In this document: positions 54,801 through 62,767 of the stretch, in pieces
Position numbering within the stretch: the stretch's first letter is position 1
Layout of the letters: every line of letters starts with the position of its first letter
Assembly: GCF_005930355.1 (NCBI RefSeq)
Contig: NZ_VDBO01000002.1
Span: 310,001-374,000 of the forward strand
DNA: 64,000 nt
Origin: Paenibacillus sinopodophylli
GTDB lineage: Bacteria > Bacillota > Bacilli > Paenibacillales > Paenibacillaceae
Reading direction: 5' to 3'
Notes under the pieces: generated by a model
Told to the model about the DNA's origin: nothing
The model's input: the letters and a program-made list of their open reading frames with translations, nothing else
Database searches by the model: none
Made by a program: the position numbers and the translations under genes

Positions 54801-55715
54801 GGCTTCATTTCGGCATCAGCATTAGGATCAGAGGCTGCGGCGGCTGAGGAAGCGTCAGACGAGCTTACACTCGCGAAAGAGGAGCGTCTTCAAGCGGTAA
54901 CGTCACTCTCACTGCTTGAAGACGTGGAAACAGACAAGGAGCTGCGGTCTAGGCTGGAGTGGTATTACCCTCATCAAGAGGCAGCGATGCTTGCAGCGAA
55001 AACTTCAGTCACCGAAATGAAACGGCTCAATGTTGAACCGCTTGAGGATGCAGTTCCGCTCACTGACCCATTCGTTGCAGGACAGGAACCCCCTCTCCAG
55101 AGCCATGCTGCAGCAAGCACGGAATTCGCTAATACCTTTCGGTTAAGACGGCCGTCGTTTATGGAGGAGAAGTCGCTTACGGCGGCTGAGAAGGGCTCAG
55201 TCAATCATTTGTTGATGCAGCATGTCTCTTTGTCCGTATCTGCTGATGAAGCGATGCTGAAGGTTACGCTTGACAGCTTAATTGAACGGCGGATCATGAC
55301 GTCCAAGCAATCTGAGGCGATCGACTTAACCGCCGTTGCTGCGTTTTTCGATAGCGAGCTTGGGCAGCGACTGACTAAGGCGAGTTGGGTGAGAAGAGAG
55401 GTGCCGTTCAGCTGCATGTTTCCCGCAAGCCGCGTATATCCCAAAACGGATGAACGTCTAGCGGGGGAGTCGATCTTAATTCAAGGTGTCATTGATTGCT
55501 TGTTCGAGGACGAGCGTGGCATTGTATTGCTTGATTATAAGACGGATCGTATTATGAATAAGCAGTGGACTGAAGCATCAGAGCGGCATCGATTTCAGTT
55601 GGAGCTGTATGCAGAAGCAATCGAAGCTGTTCTTGGGAGAAAAGTGGATGAATGCTTTGTCTTTTTCTTCGATGGCGGTCAATCGGTACAGCTGAAGAAC
55701 ATGAACAAAGGTTAA
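51852..55715 (+). CDS. addA: AddAB helicase-nuclease, AddA subunit
   Basis: A 1287-residue UvrD/Rep-type helicase fused to a RecB-family nuclease. Helicase motifs in order: [20 protein letters not shown] (Q motif) with [13 protein letters not shown] (Walker A), [23 protein letters not shown] (Walker B), [12 protein letters not shown], and [20 protein letters not shown], ending with [14 protein letters not shown]. The C-terminal nuclease has [22 protein letters not shown]. It is about 50 residues longer than B. subtilis AddA; residues ~545-585 carry an acidic insert ([15 protein letters not shown]). Starts at ATG 51852 after GGAAGGGGAGAAATAGATA, overlapping the end of addB. Confidence 0.97.
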   Translation: [1287 protein letters not shown]

Positions 55716-55727
55716 GGAGGAAGTGAA

Positions 55728-56342
55728 GTGGAACAACAGAAAACGGGCAAACGCTCACTGGCATTGCCCATAACGCTTGTTATACTCGTCTTTAGTTTAA
55801 TCGGGAATGTTTTTCTGTACTCGCAATTTCTACAGCACAAACAGGAGAACAATCATGCAATCGGTCAACGGATATTTAAAGCGGCCGTATCGTCTCAGCA
55901 ATATGCCTCGGAAATGATTCCTTTGCTGGATGGACTTCTTCAAAGCAAATCCGTGGAAGAGAGACTTGCTTTGGCGTTCAGCGCTGGCAAATTGTCAGCG
56001 AAGGGAAGCGGGTTGGCGGAGCTTACAGCAGAAGCGGCGGGGATTGCAGGTGCAGGAGAAGAATGGAACACCGAGATCCCAGCAAGCTATGTTTCGAATG
56101 TGGAGAAGGGTCTGCTGGACATAGGTCAGTATGAAGGGGCTTTGAATGCAAGTGATGCAGCCTATCTTACGGAGCTCAAAGGCTCCTTTGAAGCGCTGAG
56201 CGGCATTATTGGCCAATTCAATGCAGCCGTCGGCGAGACGAGAATTGCGATTATTCGATTGGCCAGCGGCCTTGATTGGATGGAGCTCGTTTCGCAGGCT
56301 CAGAAAGTGATGACAGAGCAGGCAGCAAAGCCGGCAGCTTAG
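55728..56342 (+). CDS. membrane-anchored protein of unknown function
   Basis: A 204-residue protein with one N-terminal transmembrane helix (LALPITLVILVFSLIGNVFL) and an extracytoplasmic, largely helical, Ala/Glu/Gly-rich domain containing SKSVEERLALAFSAGKLSAK and YLTELKGSFEALSGIIGQFN. No catalytic motif or lipobox is seen and no family is recognised. The start is GTG 55728 after AAGGAGGAAGTGAA, 12 bases after the addA stop, so it is in the addBA operon. A B. subtilis-like sbcD does not follow addA here. Confidence 0.72.
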   Translation: MEQQKTGKRSLALPITLVILVFSLIGNVFLYSQFLQHKQENNHAIGQRIFKAAVSSQQYASEMIPLLDGLLQSKSVEERLALAFSAGKLSAKGSGLAELTAEAAGIAGAGEEWNTEIPASYVSNVEKGLLDIGQYEGALNASDAAYLTELKGSFEALSGIIGQFNAAVGETRIAIIRLASGLDWMELVSQAQKVMTEQAAKPAA

Positions 56343-56423
56343 AAGGAATTCGGATTATCATACGTGCGAAGTGTAGCCAATTGCCTACCTGTGAATATGA
56401 TGAACGAACAGGAGGCTGACATA

Positions 56424-56729
56424 ATGGAACATACTTTAGTTGATTTTGATCAAATGAAGCAATGGTGCGAGGAGCATAAGCATCGTTACGTTCTGGCTCA
56501 TACGCATGATGGCTGGTGCGCTGATGGAATGCTAGAATACATGGATGATGAGGTTCTATGCATTGCAGTGCCTTGCGGCTCCAACGAATGGGATAACCGT
56601 GCATTTCTGCCTTATCCGCCGCTTGGATATCCGATTTATCCTTATCCGTATTACCCGCGCAGACGTTTCATTCGTCAAATTTTTCCGCTTGGTGCGCTGC
56701 TCGGTTTGTCATTATTGCCGTTTTATTGA
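56424..56729 (+). CDS. small protein of unknown function, Pro/Tyr-rich C-terminus
   Basis: A 101-residue protein. The N-terminal part MEHTLVDFDQMKQWCEEHKH, RYVLAHTHDGWCADGMLEYM looks like a small beta domain. The C-terminal third is LGYPIYPYPYYPRRRFIRQI-FPLGALLGLSLLPFY, a Pro/Tyr/Arg run leading to a hydrophobic end. ATG 56424 follows ACAGGAGGCTGACATA; an upstream frame start at 56364 has no ribosome site. A PYPYYPRRR tail of this kind recalls small spore- or envelope-associated Bacillales proteins, but I cannot assign a family. Confidence 0.75.
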   Translation: MEHTLVDFDQMKQWCEEHKHRYVLAHTHDGWCADGMLEYMDDEVLCIAVPCGSNEWDNRAFLPYPPLGYPIYPYPYYPRRRFIRQIFPLGALLGLSLLPFY

Positions 56730-56787
56730 TTATGATATCGATTAGGGCGGGAGGAATACTGGTTTCTTCCGCTTCGATTCATTAAGA

Positions 56788-56817
56788 TTGGACGAGCATT
56801 CGAAATTTAGGTATGAT
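56788..56817 (+). promoter_or_regulatory. candidate sigma-A promoter of the HIT gene
   Basis: TTGGAC (56788-56793), 18-base spacer, TATGAT (56812-56817), 33 bases before the HIT start. Confidence 0.45.
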
Positions 56818-56849
56818 AAGAGAAGGATAGTGAACAGGGGGTGAATCAT

Positions 56850-57197
56850 ATGGACTGTCTTTTTTGCAAAATAATCGAAGGTACCATTCCGTCGAAGAAA
56901 GTTTTCGAGAATGACAGAATTGTCGCTTTCCACGACATACAGCCAGCTGCTCCCGTACATATTCTGATCATTCCGAAAAAACATATCGCTACGATGAATG
57001 ATGTGACCGATGCAGACGCAGAGGTCGTTGCAGAACTGTTTGCCGTAGCTCGCCAGATCGCCAAAGAGCAAGGGATCGCGGAGTCTGGCTATCGCCTAGT
57101 CAACAATGTAAATGCCGATGGAGGACAGGTTGTTTACCACTTGCATATCCATCTATTAGGGGGAACAAAACTTTCTCCGCTATTGGCAAATATCTAA
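56850..57197 (+). CDS. HIT family nucleotide hydrolase
   Basis: A 115-residue histidine-triad protein. DCLFCKIIEGTIPSKKVFEN starts the fold, VHILIIPKKHIATMNDV follows, and the triad is YHLHIHLLGG (HxHxH) with the nucleotidylated histidine in it. These enzymes cleave AMP from protein-lysine or amino-phosphoramidates. The two N-terminal cysteines (CxxC) may bind zinc. A GTG at 56841 is also in frame; ATG 56850 is preferred since GGGGGTGAATCAT precedes it. It lies just before rpsU, as in related genomes. Confidence 0.94.
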   Translation: MDCLFCKIIEGTIPSKKVFENDRIVAFHDIQPAAPVHILIIPKKHIATMNDVTDADAEVVAELFAVARQIAKEQGIAESGYRLVNNVNADGGQVVYHLHIHLLGGTKLSPLLANI

Positions 57198-57198
57198 A

Positions 57199-57228
57199 GT
57201 TGACACTGCCTTTTGGTATGACATATAA
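57199..57228 (+). promoter_or_regulatory. sigma-A promoter of rpsU-yqeY
   Basis: TTGACA (57199-57204), 18-base spacer, TATAAT (57223-57228). Both hexamers are perfect consensus. The -35 lies two bases past the HIT stop. Confidence 0.88.
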
Positions 57229-57288
57229 TGAAATTTGATAAACCGTGTTATAGCTCTGGACGGTCTGTTTCGGAGGGAGGGAAAACTG

Positions 57289-57462
57289 GTGTCTGAAACT
57301 AAAGTTCGCAAAAACGAAACTATTGATGCTGCGCTTCGCCGCTTTAAACGTTCCATCGCTAAAGATGGTGTTCTAGCTGAGGTGAAAAAACGCAAGCATT
57401 ATGAAAAGCCAAGTGTAAAGCGCAAGAAGAAGTCTGAGGCTGCGCGCAAGAGAAAGTTTTAG
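57289..57462 (+). CDS. rpsU: 30S ribosomal protein S21
   Basis: A 57-residue basic protein near the anti-Shine-Dalgarno end of 16S rRNA, important for initiation. The sequence begins [20 protein letters not shown], followed by [20 protein letters not shown] and a Lys/Arg tail ([13 protein letters not shown]). The start is GTG 57289 with GGAGGGAGGGAAAACTG before it; the frame is open upstream to 57235 but that is not S21 sequence. Transcribed with yqeY from a strong promoter. Confidence 0.98.
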   Translation: MSETKVRKNETIDAALRRFKRSIAKDGVLAEVKKRKHYEKPSVKRKKKSEAARKRKF

Positions 57463-57477
57463 GAGGATCCTTCCATA

Positions 57478-57921
57478 ATGAACCTGAGCGAAAGATTGAC
57501 CGACGATATGAAGCAAGCCATGAAGAATCAGGACAAGTTTAAGCTTTCCGTAATTCGTATGATGCGCGCGTCAGTGAAAAACTTGGAAATCGATCTCAAG
57601 CGTCCTTTGGACGATAACGAAGTGCTTGATATATTGAGTCGTGAAATCAAACAACGTAAAGATTCCCTCCAAGAATTTAAAAAAGCCAGCCGTGATGATT
57701 TAGTAGCGGGTCTTGTGGTCGAAATTGAAATTATTAGTCAATACCTTCCCGAACAGCTGACTGAAGAAGAGATTCAAGAGATAGTAACGCAGACCATCCA
57801 TGAACTCGGTGCTTCTTCCAAAGCCGATATGGGAAAAGTTATGAGTGCCCTTTTGCCTAAAACAAAAGGACGCGCTGACGGTAAACTAGTAAATCAGCTC
57901 GTACAGCAACATCTCAACTAA
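57478..57921 (+). CDS. yqeY: GatB/YqeY domain protein
   Basis: A 147-residue helical protein of the YqeY family, whose fold matches the C-terminal tail of the GatB amidotransferase subunit and probably binds tRNA. MNLSERLTDDMKQAMKNQDK, FKLSVIRMMRASVKNLEIDL and YLPEQLTEEEIQEIVTQTIH are characteristic, ending GRADGKLVNQLVQQHL. It starts 16 bases after rpsU with GGAGGATCCTTCCATA upstream of the ATG. A strong terminator follows. Confidence 0.96.
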   Translation: MNLSERLTDDMKQAMKNQDKFKLSVIRMMRASVKNLEIDLKRPLDDNEVLDILSREIKQRKDSLQEFKKASRDDLVAGLVVEIEIISQYLPEQLTEEEIQEIVTQTIHELGASSKADMGKVMSALLPKTKGRADGKLVNQLVQQHLN

Positions 57922-57940
57922 CTGAAACATACGGACTCAC

Positions 57941-57970
57941 AAAACACCCCTCACAAGGGGGTGTTTTTTT
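57941..57970 (+). terminator. terminator after yqeY
   Basis: AAAACACCCC pairs with GGGGTGTTTT around TCACAAG, followed by further Ts. Confidence 0.92.
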
Positions 57971-58013
57971 GTATGAAGAAAGCGATAATGGAAGTATTAA
58001 CGTTCCATGATTA

Positions 58014-58039
58014 TGAAACCATTTGGTTGTTTGCACGTA
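58014..58039 (+). promoter_or_regulatory. sigma-W type promoter of nfeD-floA-yqfB
   Basis: TGAAAC (58014-58019), 16-base spacer, CGTA (58036-58039). This is the exact consensus of sigma-W promoters, and the B. subtilis yqeZ-yqfA-yqfB operon is in the sigma-W regulon. It sits 37 bases before the nfeD start. Confidence 0.85.
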
Positions 58040-58075
58040 GTAGGGAGCACAATACTTGAAAAGGGAGGAACCTTC

Positions 58076-59455
58076 TTGTACACATACCGAAGGCGAAGAG
58101 GCTTATCCGCCACTCCTGCTGCTCTATTGGCAGCTATACTATTGGCTACGCTTGCAGCATTATTCTTCACACCTGCGAAGATTGTGCAGGCTGCTGATGA
58201 AGCAGGTCCAGCCGTGTATGTCATTCCCGTCAAGCAATCCGTAGAGTCGGGACTTCAATCGTTCCTAGAGCGGGCATACAAAGAAGCGGAAGAGGCAAAA
58301 GCTGAGCATGTTATTCTTGTTGTAAATACGCTTGGAGGAAAAGTTGTCAACGCAGAGGAGATTGGCCATTTTATACGGGGTAATCCAATTCCAACAACGG
58401 CATTCGTTGAAGGCAAGGCTGTTTCCGCTGGTACTTATATTGCCCTCAATGCGGATAATATCGTGATGCAACCAGGGAGCACGATTGGTGCAGCAGCCGT
58501 CGTGGACGGCTCGGGCGAGTTGATCGATAATCCTAAAACAGTGTCCTTCTGGATCTCAGAGATGAGCGAATCTGCAAGCTTGCAGGGACGAGATAAAAAC
58601 ATTGCAGCTGCGATGGTTGATCCGAATGTCGTGTTAAATCTTCAGGACAAGATCGGCAGAAACAAAGAACAAGGCGAAATCCTTACCCTCTCTGCATCGG
58701 AGGCTGAGAAGTTAGGTTACTCGGAGCATACAGCGGCAAACGTTACTGAGGTAGCGGATTGGCTGGGGCTCGGCAGCCGCACGCAAATCGAGGTCGTTCC
58801 TTCTTTGGCGGAGAATGCGGCTAGATGGCTCATTAATCCCGTTGTCATGACGGTACTGCTCATCCTTGGAATTGCAGGTATCGTCATCGAGATGCTTGTG
58901 CCAGGCTTCGGTGCTCCAGGCATCGTCGGCATATTATCGTTTAGCTTATATTTCTTCGGTCACTACGTAGCCGGTTTTGCTGGAATGGAATCGGTTGTAT
59001 TGTTTGTTATAGGGATTGCGCTGCTCATCATAGAAGTATTCGTTCCAAGCTTCGGAATACTCGGCATTCTTGGAAGCGCCGCGTTAGTAGCCGGTGTTGT
59101 CACGGCCGCATCTGATCCGATGACAGCGTTTATCTCCATCGTGATTGCCCTTGTCGGAGCGATTATTGTTATTGTTATATTCGTAAGGATGAACAAATCA
59201 AGAGGCATATGGAACAAATTCATTCTGCGCGATAAGCTCACTTCTGAGGAAGGCTATATCTCAGCGGATCTGAAAGAGTCATTGCTTGGTCTTGAAGGGG
59301 TGACTATTACACCGCTAAGGCCTGCTGGTACCGTGCTGGTTGGTGATAAACGCATCGATGTTGTTACTTCAGGTGAGTTTGTTGATTCGAACCGAGCCGT
59401 AACGGTTATCAAAGCAGAGGGAACTTGGGTTGTGGTTAAAGAAGTAGCTAAATAA
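58076..59455 (+). CDS. yqeZ: NfeD-type membrane serine protease homologue (YqeZ)
   Basis: A 459-residue membrane protein working with flotillin in membrane microdomains. It has a signal peptide (LLAAILLATLAALFF, cleavage near VQAADEA), a ClpP-like domain with VVNTLGGKVVNAEEIGHFI and the serine motif GKAVSAGTYIALNADNIVM, then four transmembrane helices (about 255-370) and a C-terminal OB-fold NfeD domain ending TWVVVKEVAK. The start is TTG 58076, directly preceded by GGGAGGAACCTTC; ATG codons further upstream lie in the promoter region. It heads a three-gene operon with a sigma-W-type promoter. Membrane protein quality control is the likely role. Confidence 0.93.
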   Translation: MYTYRRRRGLSATPAALLAAILLATLAALFFTPAKIVQAADEAGPAVYVIPVKQSVESGLQSFLERAYKEAEEAKAEHVILVVNTLGGKVVNAEEIGHFIRGNPIPTTAFVEGKAVSAGTYIALNADNIVMQPGSTIGAAAVVDGSGELIDNPKTVSFWISEMSESASLQGRDKNIAAAMVDPNVVLNLQDKIGRNKEQGEILTLSASEAEKLGYSEHTAANVTEVADWLGLGSRTQIEVVPSLAENAARWLINPVVMTVLLILGIAGIVIEMLVPGFGAPGIVGILSFSLYFFGHYVAGFAGMESVVLFVIGIALLIIEVFVPSFGILGILGSAALVAGVVTAASDPMTAFISIVIALVGAIIVIVIFVRMNKSRGIWNKFILRDKLTSEEGYISADLKESLLGLEGVTITPLRPAGTVLVGDKRIDVVTSGEFVDSNRAVTVIKAEGTWVVVKEVAK

Positions 59456-59480
59456 ATAAAACATCTGGAGGTTAGAATCT

Positions 59481-60470
59481 ATGGATCCAATCGTATCATT
59501 CTTGATCTTAGCTGTCGTAGTCATTATTGTATTGTCTGTATTCCTCAGCTTCTTCCCAATCATGCTGTGGATTTCGGCATTGGCGTCGGGCGTGAGAGTC
59601 GGAATTATTACGCTCGTTGCGATGCGTTTGCGTCGGGTTGTCCCGAGCAGAATCGTAAATCCGTTGATCAAAGCAACAAAAGCGGGATTAGGCCTTAACA
59701 TTAATCAGCTAGAAAGCCATTTCTTGGCAGGCGGTAATGTTGACCGCGTCGTGAATGCGTTGATTGCTGCTCAGCGTGCCAATATTCCGCTTATTTTCGA
59801 GAGAGCAGCAGCTATTGATCTCGCTGGGCGTGATGTATTGCAGGCTGTACAAATGAGCGTTAACCCACGTGTAATCGAAACACCAACTGTAGCTGCTGTC
59901 GCTAAGGACGGTATCGAGGTTAAGGTTAAGGCACGTGTTACTGTTCGCGCTAACATTGACAGACTTGTCGGGGGCGCGGGTGAAGAAACGATCATTGCGC
60001 GTGTCGGCGAGGGGATTGTTACGACAGTCGGTTCGGCTAATTCTCATAAGGACGTTCTTGAGAATCCGGATATGATCTCTCGTACAGTGCTGGGCAAAGG
60101 CCTTGATGCTGGAACGGCTTTCGAAATTCTATCCATTGATATTGCGGATGTAGATGTAGGTAAAAACATTGGCGCACATCTGCAAACAGAGCAGGCTGAG
60201 GCTGATAAAAAGATTGCACAAGCCAAAGCGGAAGAGCGCCGTGCAATGGCAGTTGCTCAAGAGCAGGAAATGAAAGCTAAAGTTGTTGAGATGGAAGCGC
60301 GTGTCGTAGAATCAGAATCGCAGGTTCCGCTTGCAATGGCTGAAGCGCTTAGAAGCGGTAAAATCGGCGTAATGGATTATTTGAACCTGAAAAACGTAGA
60401 GGCGGATACCCAGATGCGCAGCTCGATTGGCAAGCAGGAAGGTCCTGCTGATCCGAAAGACGGCCGTTAA
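59481..60470 (+). CDS. floA: flotillin-like protein FloA (YqfA)
   Basis: A 329-residue flotillin. The N-terminal hydrophobic hairpin is [20 protein letters not shown] (residues ~5-35), then the SPFH domain ([40 protein letters not shown]) and [21 protein letters not shown] coiled-coil with Glu-Ala repeats ([20 protein letters not shown]) covers about 235-290. It organises functional membrane microdomains that influence membrane fluidity, protease and signalling complexes. CTGGAGGTTAGAATCT precedes the ATG, 25 bases after yqeZ. Confidence 0.97.
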   Translation: MDPIVSFLILAVVVIIVLSVFLSFFPIMLWISALASGVRVGIITLVAMRLRRVVPSRIVNPLIKATKAGLGLNINQLESHFLAGGNVDRVVNALIAAQRANIPLIFERAAAIDLAGRDVLQAVQMSVNPRVIETPTVAAVAKDGIEVKVKARVTVRANIDRLVGGAGEETIIARVGEGIVTTVGSANSHKDVLENPDMISRTVLGKGLDAGTAFEILSIDIADVDVGKNIGAHLQTEQAEADKKIAQAKAEERRAMAVAQEQEMKAKVVEMEARVVESESQVPLAMAEALRSGKIGVMDYLNLKNVEADTQMRSSIGKQEGPADPKDGR

Positions 60471-60529
60471 TCATAACGTTTAACAGATGTCATCCATGAG
60501 CTTGTAAGTGTCGCGGAGGTGAAGGCGTC

Positions 60530-61024
60530 ATGAAATTAATTGAGTTTTTGATGAATAACATATTTATCGTTGTCATTATTTTTGGGGCTTTGGCTTCGGT
60601 GTTCGGCAAATCGGGCAAGAAGAAAAAACCCGGCCGTATGCCGGACTTTGGAGGCGGCGGTGTACAACGGCCGTCTAATCAGCAAGAACGCGGCAGCCAT
60701 GAGGAAGAGCAACAGGTTCCAAGTGCTTCTTCTGGACAGACCGTTTATCGTTCCCAGTCGCAGAGCAGGCGCGAAGAAAATGATCAGCCTGCATTTGCAG
60801 CACGTGAGCAAGAGTTAACCGCTGAGACGTCTCAAATCGCGTCTGTACAGAGGGTGCTGCAGCGTGCTGCGAATAACAAAGAGAAAGCTTCTGCGTCAGC
60901 AGAACGCAAATATGCAGGGCAGAGTGCTATATCAGCGCCTAGTCGTTCGGAAGATTTGAAGCGAGCGGTCATATGGGCTGAGATATTAGGCCCTCCTCGT
61001 TCCAAGCGCCCTTTTCGAAAATAA
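60530..61024 (+). CDS. membrane protein in the yqfB position
   Basis: A 164-residue protein with an N-terminal hydrophobic helix (FLMNNIFIVVIIFGALASVF) followed by basic KKKKPGRMPDFGGG, then a Gln/Ser/Glu-rich disordered middle (60-110), an Ala/Lys segment and a final DLKRAVIWAEILGPPRSKRP motif. It occupies the place of B. subtilis yqfB, third gene of the sigma-W operon, but the two are short and low-complexity, so homology is uncertain. GGAGGTGAAGGCGTC precedes the ATG. A terminator follows. Confidence 0.75.
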   Translation: MKLIEFLMNNIFIVVIIFGALASVFGKSGKKKKPGRMPDFGGGGVQRPSNQQERGSHEEEQQVPSASSGQTVYRSQSQSRREENDQPAFAAREQELTAETSQIASVQRVLQRAANNKEKASASAERKYAGQSAISAPSRSEDLKRAVIWAEILGPPRSKRPFRK

Positions 61025-61030
61025 CAAATG

Positions 61031-61065
61031 AACCGCCGAAGCGTTATGCTTCGGCGGTTTTTTTT
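61031..61065 (+). terminator. terminator of the nfeD-floA-yqfB operon
   Basis: AACCGCCGAAGC pairs perfectly with GCTTCGGCGGTT around GTTAT, followed by eight Ts. Confidence 0.95.
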
Positions 61066-61147
61066 GGATACAGCCATAATTACAGCAATAACCGCATAGT
61101 TTGGTACAGTACACGAAAAACGCTACTCCTCTGTGCAACAAACAATA

Positions 61148-61219
61148 ACGAAGAAGGTTTGTTCTACAAACCTTTAAGGTATCGCTTACGAAGTAGGTTT
61201 GTTCCACAAACCTTTAAGG
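61148..61219 (+). repeat. two tandem hairpin repeats before yqfC
   Basis: A 32-base unit (ACGAAG-N-AGGTTTGTTC-N-ACAAACCTTTAAGG) occurs at 61148-61179 and 61188-61219, 40 bases apart with two mismatches. Each contains an AGGTTTGT/ACAAACCT hairpin with a three-base loop. The second copy runs into the AAGGAGG ribosome site of yqfC. Confidence 0.75.
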
Positions 61220-61235
61220 AGGCTAAGATTCGTAC

Positions 61236-61514
61236 ATGCGCCGTATAAAAAGGAAATTTCGCAAAGTGACAGCAGAGCTGCTTGATATGCCGCATGATGT
61301 CGTTTTTGATTTGCCTCGTCTCACCATGATCGGAGACTGTCAGCTATACATTGAGAACCATCGTGGCGTTGTTCATTTCTCCAGTGAACGTCTTCGTCTG
61401 GCTTTAAGCAAAGGAGAGCTTGAAGTGACGGGAAGCTCTTTAGTTATTCGCACGATATGGACAGAGGAAGTGTTCATTGAAGGTCAAATTACGAATATTC
61501 AGCTTATACCATAA
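61236..61514 (+). CDS. yqfC: sporulation protein YqfC
   Basis: A 92-residue small protein of the YabP/YqfC family, mother-cell expressed and needed for efficient sporulation. MRRIKRKFRKVTAELLDMPH, DVVFDLPRLTMIGDCQLYIE, NHRGVVHFSSERLRLALSKG and LEVTGSSLVIRTIWTEEVFI cover the whole protein and match the family. The ATG is 14 bases after AAGGAGG, a slightly long spacing; the ribosome site is the 3' end of the tandem repeat described before it. The yqfC-yqfD pair lies before phoH as in B. subtilis. Confidence 0.93.
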   Translation: MRRIKRKFRKVTAELLDMPHDVVFDLPRLTMIGDCQLYIENHRGVVHFSSERLRLALSKGELEVTGSSLVIRTIWTEEVFIEGQITNIQLIP

Positions 61515-61570
61515 CATAAATGTTCAATTTATTATTTTAATTACAGCATAACGTGATGGAGGGGAATGCA

Positions 61571-62764
61571 TTGAGCAGACAGGGAGCGGATTGGCTAAAG
61601 GGCATGGTTACCGTTCATATCAGAAAAGGACAACCGGAGGAGCTCGTCAACCGAGCGCTAGCAGGAGGGCTGCAGTTGTCTACTATACGTTGGACAAGCA
61701 GCGGCTTGCTTGAGTTCGAGCTGTCGGTAAGCGATTATTTCGCTCTTCGTCCGTTTTTGAAGGAGACAGGCTGCAGGGCGCATGTGACTAAGCGCAAAGG
61801 ACTGCCGTTCTTACTTGTAAAGGCAGAACGCAGGAAGCTGTTTGCTGGCGGCATCGTCTTGTTCTTCGCCATCATATTCATGTTGTCATCCTTAGTGTGG
61901 AGCATTGATGTAAAAGGCAACGTAAAGCTCTCAGAGGACCAGATCAGGCTCGCAGCGAAAGAGGAAGGTTTGTATCCGCTGCAATGGTCATTCCGTCTTA
62001 CAGATGCGGACGTGCTGTCTAAGCAGCTTGTGCGCAAGCTCCCGGGTTCCACATGGGTTGGCGTAGAAAAGAAGGGGACGAAGGTCATTATCCAAGTGGT
62101 GGAGTCGACTCTGCCCCAGGAAACAGCTCTTCATACGCCAAGACACTTGGTTGCTTCTGCCGATGCCGTGGTCACTGAAATTATTGCTGAAGCTGGCCGC
62201 CCGGTTGTAAGGAAAAATACGCGTGTGAAAAAGGATCAAATATTGATTTCCGGTACGATTGGCGGCGATGAAAACTCGCGTACAGTTGTGGCTAAAGGAA
62301 ACGTCCGCGGCCTTGTCTGGTATGAGTTTGAGATTGCTTCGCCGCTTGTACAACAGATAAAGGTCTACACCGGTGAGAAGAAGACGAAATGGTTCGCCGT
62401 ATTCGGCTCAAGGGCGCTGCAGCTAAGCGGTTACGGTAAAAATGAATATAGCACCTCAGAGGCCATTCACAGCGAGCAAAAAATAGCATGGCGCAATTGG
62501 ACGCTGCCGATTGGCAGAATGAAAGTGAGCGTTATGGAGACTCGGCTGGAGAAGAGAGCGCTGACGGAGGCGGAAGCAAAGAGTGCAGGCATATTGCAGG
62601 CGAAAGCCGACGTTCTCATCAAAGCGGGCGGAGATGCGGTCATTCGAGATGAAATTGTTTTGCATGAAAAGGCGGACAATGGTAAAGTTTATATGAAAGT
62701 TCTTTTTGAGGTCGAGCAATCTATCGTTAAAGAAATGCTATTAGTCCAGATGCAGGGAGAATGA
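61571..62764 (+). CDS. yqfD: sporulation protein YqfD
   Basis: A 397-residue sporulation membrane protein. It begins with a cytoplasmic region (WLKGMVTVHIRKGQPEELVN to about 85), one transmembrane helix (LFAGGIVLFFAIIFMLSSLV, ~92-115) and a large external domain starting VKGNVKLSEDQIRLAAKEEG, a POTRA-like start as in FtsQ, with GLVWYEFEIASPLVQ later. The preferred start is TTG 61571, preceded by GGAGGGGAATGCA at good spacing; GTG 61553 and ATG 61556 have no ribosome site. In B. subtilis yqfD mutants arrest in sporulation and yqfD is sigma-E controlled. Confidence 0.92.
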   Translation: MSRQGADWLKGMVTVHIRKGQPEELVNRALAGGLQLSTIRWTSSGLLEFELSVSDYFALRPFLKETGCRAHVTKRKGLPFLLVKAERRKLFAGGIVLFFAIIFMLSSLVWSIDVKGNVKLSEDQIRLAAKEEGLYPLQWSFRLTDADVLSKQLVRKLPGSTWVGVEKKGTKVIIQVVESTLPQETALHTPRHLVASADAVVTEIIAEAGRPVVRKNTRVKKDQILISGTIGGDENSRTVVAKGNVRGLVWYEFEIASPLVQQIKVYTGEKKTKWFAVFGSRALQLSGYGKNEYSTSEAIHSEQKIAWRNWTLPIGRMKVSVMETRLEKRALTEAEAKSAGILQAKADVLIKAGGDAVIRDEIVLHEKADNGKVYMKVLFEVEQSIVKEMLLVQMQGE

Positions 62765-62767
62765 GGA

